Shown here in pieces: positions 8,472 through 8,961 of a DNA stretch of 8,961 nt. The stretch is taken from contig NZ_JAACGD010000050.1 of NCBI RefSeq assembly GCF_022810445.1, positions 1-8,961 of the forward strand, read 5' to 3'. Made by a program: the position numbers and the translations under genes. The first letter of the stretch is position 1; each line of letters opens with the position of its first letter. The notes beneath the pieces are model-generated. The model ran no database searches and was not told where the DNA came from. It saw nothing but the letters and a program-made list of their open reading frames with translations. Source of the stretch: Candidatus Cardinium sp. cBcalN2. GTDB taxonomy: Bacteria; Bacteroidota; Bacteroidia; Cytophagales; Amoebophilaceae.

Positions 8472-8630
8472 ATAAAAAATCAAGCCCTCTGTAAAAAGTT
8501 GCGTAAATCACCTAGAGCTGATTAGAAAAACAGAACTCACCGGCTGTGCGGGTTCAAACAAGCTGTTTTTCTAATCAGCTCTAATAGGTGATTGCTCATC
8601 GCAACTATTTTACAAGAAGCGGTTTTTTTC
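8472..8630. repeat. Large imperfect palindrome, MITE-like or bidirectional terminator
   Basis: The arms 8490-8533 and 8563-8614 pair over 41 bp. A 20-bp perfect core (8514-8533 with 8563-8582) is followed by ATCACCT/AGGTGAT (8507-8513, 8586-8592), AGTTGCG/CGCAACT (8497-8503, 8600-8606) and TGTAAAA/TTTTACA (8490-8496, 8608-8614), with small asymmetric bulges. The 29-nt apical part has its own GAACTC/GGGTTC stem (8533-8538, 8551-8556). A-rich sequence on the left (8473-8479) faces a T7 run on the right (8623-8629), so the fold could extend further. The right arm recurs in decayed form at 149-220. No transposase is adjacent and no clear target duplication is seen. Confidence 0.8.
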
Positions 8631-8715
8631 AATATGGCCATAGCGCTGAATAAATATATAGCAACTTTATATTCACTATATTTGATATATCATAAGTATG
8701 ATGGCAGCCGATAAG

Positions 8716-8788
8716 AAATTGGGCACTTTCAGTAACAGGTTCGCATAATGCATTAGGAAAGACCGAGAATACTCCGACAAATTGGGCA
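8716..8788 (-). repeat. In-frame direct repeat at the end of the RING-like gene
   Basis: AAATTGGGCA occurs at 8716-8725 and 8779-8788, 63 nt apart, within longer similarity that starts at CCGA (8708 and 8774). The right copy encodes the Cys-Pro-Ile of the RING CPICR motif. The left copy lies past the stop, in the same frame, and would read Lys-Cys-Pro-Ile-Ser-Tyr-Arg. Confidence 0.6.
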
Positions 8789-8961
8789 TTTTGCTTCCAT
8801 CCAATCCTCTCCTTCCGACATGACAGAATTTACCATGCAAGATAGGTGTATATACTTGGGGCTTGTTGGCTTGCTACAACAGCGCAAGATACGCCACTCA
8901 TCACCTGTTTCATCGAGGCATATTAAACACCTGTTGTCTGGATTTATTTGTAGTAGTTGAT
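8753..8961 (-). CDS. RING-finger-like protein, C-terminal fragment cut by the window edge
   Basis: An open minus-strand frame of 68 codons runs from the right edge to a TAA at 8753-8755. Its 5' part lies outside the window. Numbering from the first complete codon here, cysteine and histidine follow a C4HC3 zinc-ligand layout: CLIC (Cys11, Cys14), Cys27 and Cys28, YIHLSC (His38, Cys41) and CPICR (Cys58, Cys61), then seven residues to the stop. Spacing between Cys14 and Cys27 is 12 and between Cys41 and Cys58 is 16. The YIHxxC and CPxCR pieces are typical of RING and RING-CH domains of ubiquitin E3 ligases; the adjacent third and fourth ligands are unusual. Amoebophilaceae genomes are known for eukaryote-like ubiquitin-system proteins, so a secreted effector acting in the host cell is a reasonable inference. 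Signal, other domains and start cannot be seen. A PHD-like or other zinc fold is the main alternative. Confidence 0.65.
   Translation of the reverse strand, partial: QLLQINPDNRCLICLDETGDEWRILRCCSKPTSPKYIHLSCMVNSVMSEGEDWMEAKCPICRSILGLS

Larger units (their letters stand above)
8226..8752. other. Convergent, repeat-rich spacer without an intact gene
   Basis: It lies between the plus-strand lipoprotein gene and the minus-strand RING-like gene. It holds the 8446-8471 hairpin, the large palindrome 8472-8630, a 10-bp palindrome TATGGCCATA (8633-8642) and a weak CTGAA/TTCAG hairpin (about 8288-8301). Only short or interrupted open frames are present. Confidence 0.6.

Noticed and set aside
8490..8614. 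Palindrome read as a CRISPR repeat or integron-type recombination site
   Set aside because: Only one inverted structure is present, with no regularly spaced direct repeats, no cas or integrase gene nearby, and no core-site motif.

Overview
The window comes from an obligate intracellular Bacteroidota symbiont, most likely the 'Candidatus Cardinium' lineage (Amoebophilaceae). Four lines of evidence support this. A full-length 16S rRNA gene contains, at 6498-6519, 6871-6891, 6235-6253 and 6660-6680, perfect matches to the Cardinium/CLO-specific 16S PCR primer sites as I remember them. The rRNA promoter is of Bacteroidetes type (TTG, 19-nt gap, TANNTTTG). Most starts lack Shine-Dalgarno sequences. 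Spacers are long and AT-rich, with coding density low for a bacterium.

Layout. 1-250 is gene-free and carries a degenerate half copy of a palindromic repeat. 251-5335 is a minus-strand block: topA (DNA topoisomerase I), then an unusual MutS-family ATPase with an apparent N-terminal signal sequence and membrane segments, then tsaE (tRNA t6A synthesis) 14 nt further on. 5336-5808 is a gene-poor spacer. 5809-7566 is a self-contained plus-strand 16S transcription unit: promoter, boxA-like motif, hairpin, a leader/trailer processing duplex, and rrs itself. No 23S, 5S or tRNA follows. Instead a proline-rich, glycine-zipper lipoprotein gene lies at 7680-8225. 8226-8752 is a repeat-filled convergent spacer with a large (41 bp paired) imperfect palindrome. 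At the right edge (8753-8961, minus strand) is the C-terminus of a RING-finger-like protein, open to the window boundary; it resembles the eukaryote-like ubiquitin-system effectors described from Amoebophilaceae.

How the parts fit. topA, tsaE and rrs are housekeeping information-processing genes. The MutS-like ATPase, the lipoprotein and the RING protein are lineage-specific, and the last two are candidates for host interaction. The most notable signals are in the 16S rRNA: the anti-Shine-Dalgarno core CCUCC is replaced by UCUCU, and two near-universal G-C pairs at the decoding centre and neck (1405-1496 and 930-1387, E. coli numbering) are both replaced by compensated A-U pairs. The other strong observations are the hidden RING-like partial gene and the palindromic element shared between the two ends of the window.
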